Origin: JAFAVZ01 sp036009105
GTDB lineage: Bacteria; Acidobacteriota; Thermoanaerobaculia; Gp7-AA8
Direction of reading: 5' to 3'
Assembly (NCBI GenBank): GCA_036009105.1
Contig: DASYMJ010000357.1
Span: 1 to 7,541 of the forward strand
Length of the DNA: 7,541 bases
The notes beneath the pieces are model-generated. The model did no database searches, was not told where the DNA came from, and saw only the letters and a list, made by a program, of their open reading frames with translations. Below, piece after piece: positions 5,890 to 7,541 of the stretch. A program made the position numbers and the translations under genes. Positions within the stretch are counted from its first letter, which is position 1. Every line of letters begins with the position of its first letter.

Positions 5890-6933
5890 ATGCGACGCTG
5901 TCTGATTGCGCTTGCCCTCCTGGCGATCTCTGCCGCGGTGAACGGGCAAACCGCTGACGAGCCGGCCCAGACTCTGACCGAGTCCTACTCGGTCGGCTAC
6001 GTCATGATCCCCTTCACGGTGCTGGGGAACCAAGGCGTGCCGCTGACCGACCTCCAGCAGAAGGAAGTCTCCCTCCTCGTGGACGGCCTTCCCGTGGCGA
6101 GCGACATGTTCGAGACGTCGCAGAACGCGCCGGTCTCCTTCACCATCCTCCTCGACGGCTCCGGCTCCATGGCCCTGGCCGGCAAGATGGACGCCGCGCG
6201 CGCCGCCGTCGCCACGCTCCTCGCCCACCGCAAGCCGGGCGACGACTACTCGCTCTGGCTCTTCGCCGACGACGAGGCGAAGCCGCTGGTCCCCTTCACC
6301 GAAGACGGGAGCGCCATCACCCGCGCCATGCGCACGGTCAAGCCGTTCGGCAAGACGGCATTCTTCGACGCCCTGGCCACGATGCCGGAGCGCAGCCGCC
6401 TGGGGCGCAACTCCACCCGGGCCATCATCCTGCTCAGCGACGGGCTGGACAACGCCTCGAAGCTCACGCGCGCCGACATCGCCGCGCGGCTGGAAGGGGT
6501 CGCCATTCCGATCTATCCGCTGGGGCTCCGCGAGGGAGCCGGCGATCAGCGACCAGCGATCAGCGATCAAAAATCGCCCCGTTCTCCTGATCGCCGGTCG
6601 CCGGTCGCCGATCGCCCGTTGGTGAGCGAGCAAGGCGCGGAGATCGACCTCCTCGAGGAAATCGCCCGCCTCACGGGCGGCAAGCTCTCCCTCGGCATCG
6701 AGCCGCGGCAACTGACGGAAGCAGTCAATGCGCTGGAGCAGAACCTCCGCGCGCAGTACCTGATCGGCTTCACCCCCACCGGAAAGGGTGCAGTAAAGTA
6801 TCGCCACATTTCGTTGCAGCTCGCGGGGCGCGTCCGCGCCGTGCGGGTGCGCGCCGGCTACCGCGGCACCGAGCCGCCCGTGTCGTCCGCACTCGCCCGC
6901 GTCAAACCCAAACAACGAAAGGAAGGGAAGTAG
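5890..6933 (+). CDS. Secreted VWA-domain protein, acidobacterial VWFA-related family
   Basis: This 347-residue exported protein carries a metal-dependent adhesion (VWA) domain. The signal peptide is residues 1-19 (RR, then a hydrophobic run to 'SAAVNG'). A short beta-rich segment follows ('IPFTVLGNQGVPLTDLQQKEVSLLVDG' region, about 40-67), then the VWA domain at about 83-214. MIDAS residues are complete: D89, S91 and S93 in DGSGS, T156 in 'GKTAFFDAL', and D184 in 'LLSDGLDN'. The C-terminal module (about 250-325, 'LTGGKLS', 'LRAQYLIGFTPTG') matches the VWFA-related domain common in Acidobacteria, whose function is unknown. Residues ~217-245 are an Arg/Ser/Asp-rich insert encoded by an inverted repeat, placed in the linker between the two domains. 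ATG 5890 gives the best signal peptide; ATG 5875, five codons earlier, is an alternative, and neither has a good ribosome binding site. The stop codon abuts the OmpA-like start with no spacer. Confidence 0.9.
   Translation: MRRCLIALALLAISAAVNGQTADEPAQTLTESYSVGYVMIPFTVLGNQGVPLTDLQQKEVSLLVDGLPVASDMFETSQNAPVSFTILLDGSGSMALAGKMDAARAAVATLLAHRKPGDDYSLWLFADDEAKPLVPFTEDGSAITRAMRTVKPFGKTAFFDALATMPERSRLGRNSTRAIILLSDGLDNASKLTRADIAARLEGVAIPIYPLGLREGAGDQRPAISDQKSPRSPDRRSPVADRPLVSEQGAEIDLLEEIARLTGGKLSLGIEPRQLTEAVNALEQNLRAQYLIGFTPTGKGAVKYRHISLQLAGRVRAVRVRAGYRGTEPPVSSALARVKPKQRKEGK
6541..6616. repeat. Intragenic inverted repeat with 7-bp periodicity
   Basis: Left arm 6541-6569 (units like GATCAGC) and right arm 6588-6616 (units like TGATCGC, CGGTCGC) are 29 bp each and match as inverted copies at 25 of 29 positions by hand alignment, separated by an 18-bp A/C/T-rich spacer. 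Each arm is itself a tandem array of ~7-bp units. The whole is translated as part of the VWA protein, giving the 'AISDQKS' and 'SPDRRSPVADR' stretches. A related single arm is at 5421-5449. Confidence 0.8.
6920..6926 (+). promoter_or_regulatory. Ribosome binding site of the OmpA-like lipoprotein gene
   Basis: AGGAAGG lies 7 nt upstream of the ATG at 6934 and within the last codons of the VWA gene. Because the ATG directly follows the TAG stop of that gene, the site supports translation of the two genes from one mRNA. Confidence 0.75.
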
Positions 6934-7541
6934 ATGAGGAATCACATCCGCGTTGTTGCAGTCACCGCTCTCTCCCTGGTTCTCGGCGCGTGCGCCACCT
7001 CCAAGTCGGTCGATCAGAAGATCGCCGCGGCCCAGGCGGAGCAGGCCCAGGCGAACCAGAGAGCCGACCAGAAGATCGAGTCTGTGGCCTCCCAGGTCGA
7101 AGATCTCCAGCAGAAGCAGAAGCAGACGGACCTCCGCCTCGACCAGCTCAGCCAGGAAGCCAAGGAGGCGCTCAAGCGCGCCCAGGACGCCGGCGTGCTG
7201 GCCAAGGGGAAAGTCGTCTTCGAGCAGACGTTCTCCGAGGACCGCGTGAAGTTCACCAGCGGCAAGTACGAGCTGAACAAGTCCTCGAAGGCAGCGCTCG
7301 ACGACTTCGCCGGCAAGGTCAAGAACCTCAACGAGCAGTACTTCGTGGAGATCCAGGGCCACACCGACGACACCGGCTCCACCCCCTACAACGAGGAGCT
7401 CGGCCAGCGCCGCGCCGACTCGGTGCGCCGCTATCTCTCCCGCGAGCACAAGCTCCCCCTGAACCGGATGTCGACCATCTCCTACGGCGACTCGCTTCCG
7501 GTCGCCTCAAACAAGAAGAAGGCCGGCCGCGCGCAGAACCG
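6934..7541 (+). CDS. OmpA/Pal-like peptidoglycan-binding lipoprotein (3' truncated by window edge)
   Basis: An outer-membrane lipoprotein predicted to hold the envelope to peptidoglycan; 202 complete codons are visible. Residues 1-19 form a lipoprotein signal peptide with a classic lipobox, LGAC, ending at C20. Residues ~25-88 are Gln/Ala/Glu/Lys-rich and helical, probably coiled coil like Lpp/YbgF-type stalks. An OmpA-like domain starts at ~93: 'VKFTSGKYELNKSSKAALDDFA', 'VEIQGHTDDTG' (138-148), and 'YNEELGQRRADSVRRYL' (152-168). D145 and R159/R160 correspond to the diaminopimelate-binding residues of OmpA/Pal. The window ends in 'AGRAQN', which in the family is followed by a few residues such as RRVEI, so little of the domain is missing. 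It lacks the neighbouring tol genes, so it is safer called an OmpA-family lipoprotein than Pal itself. It directly follows the VWA gene. Confidence 0.92.
   Translation, partial: MRNHIRVVAVTALSLVLGACATSKSVDQKIAAAQAEQAQANQRADQKIESVASQVEDLQQKQKQTDLRLDQLSQEAKEALKRAQDAGVLAKGKVVFEQTFSEDRVKFTSGKYELNKSSKAALDDFAGKVKNLNEQYFVEIQGHTDDTGSTPYNEELGQRRADSVRRYLSREHKLPLNRMSTISYGDSLPVASNKKKAGRAQN

Noticed and set aside
6541..6616. CRISPR-like array
   Set aside because: Units are ~7 bp, contiguous and arranged as an inverted pair, without unique spacers of constant length, and they are translated within a gene.
5878..7449. Long open frame on the - strand (523 codons)
   Set aside because: It is antisense to the VWA and OmpA-like genes, which have clear domains and signal peptides; its translation is His/Gly/Leu/Val/Arg-biased with no recognisable domain, as expected for a GC-rich shadow frame.

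Overview
The window (7,541 bp, strongly GC-rich, almost fully coding) looks like ordinary chromosome from an Acidobacteriota-type bacterium. The best clue is the von Willebrand-A protein at 5890-6933, whose architecture (signal peptide, short N-terminal beta domain, MIDAS-bearing VWA, C-terminal 'QYLIGFTPT' module) matches the 'VWFA-related Acidobacterial domain' family. Dispersed palindromic repeats with TGTCATCC/GGATGACA ends also fit GC-rich soil lineages of this kind. The assignment is inference from family resemblance; no rRNA or other marker gene is present.

Left part (1-2262, + strand): a three-gene ABC export cassette, consisting of the 3' part of a DevC/FtsX-like permease, a LolD/DevA/MacB-like ATPase and a short HlyD-type membrane fusion protein. 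It is interrupted after the permease by a ~104-bp palindromic repeat and closed by a second ~100-bp member of the same family. Middle (2364-3788, +): a GAF-GAF-GGDEF diguanylate cyclase with an intact GGEEF active site and an RxxD product-inhibition site; its start codon lies in the right end of the second repeat. Converging on it from the - strand are a PD-(D/E)XK nuclease-like protein (3661-4494) and, upstream of that in the same transcription direction, an exported alpha/beta hydrolase (4513-5451). Right part (5486-7541, +): a small eight-cysteine YkgJ-type metal-binding protein, the VWA protein, and an OmpA/Pal-like lipoprotein that runs off the window.

The genes fit a cell-envelope and signalling theme: export across the inner membrane, c-di-GMP synthesis, an exported hydrolase, a secreted VWA protein and a peptidoglycan-binding lipoprotein. 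No phage, transposase, CRISPR array, RNA gene or defence island is visible. I do not see a convincing new biological system. The most unusual signals are repeats that have become part of genes: a repeat end supplying the cyclase start codon, a ~76-bp inverted repeat with 7-bp periodicity translated inside the VWA protein, one related arm forming the hydrolase N-terminus, and a 15-bp tandem duplication at the convergent overlap of the cyclase and nuclease-like genes.
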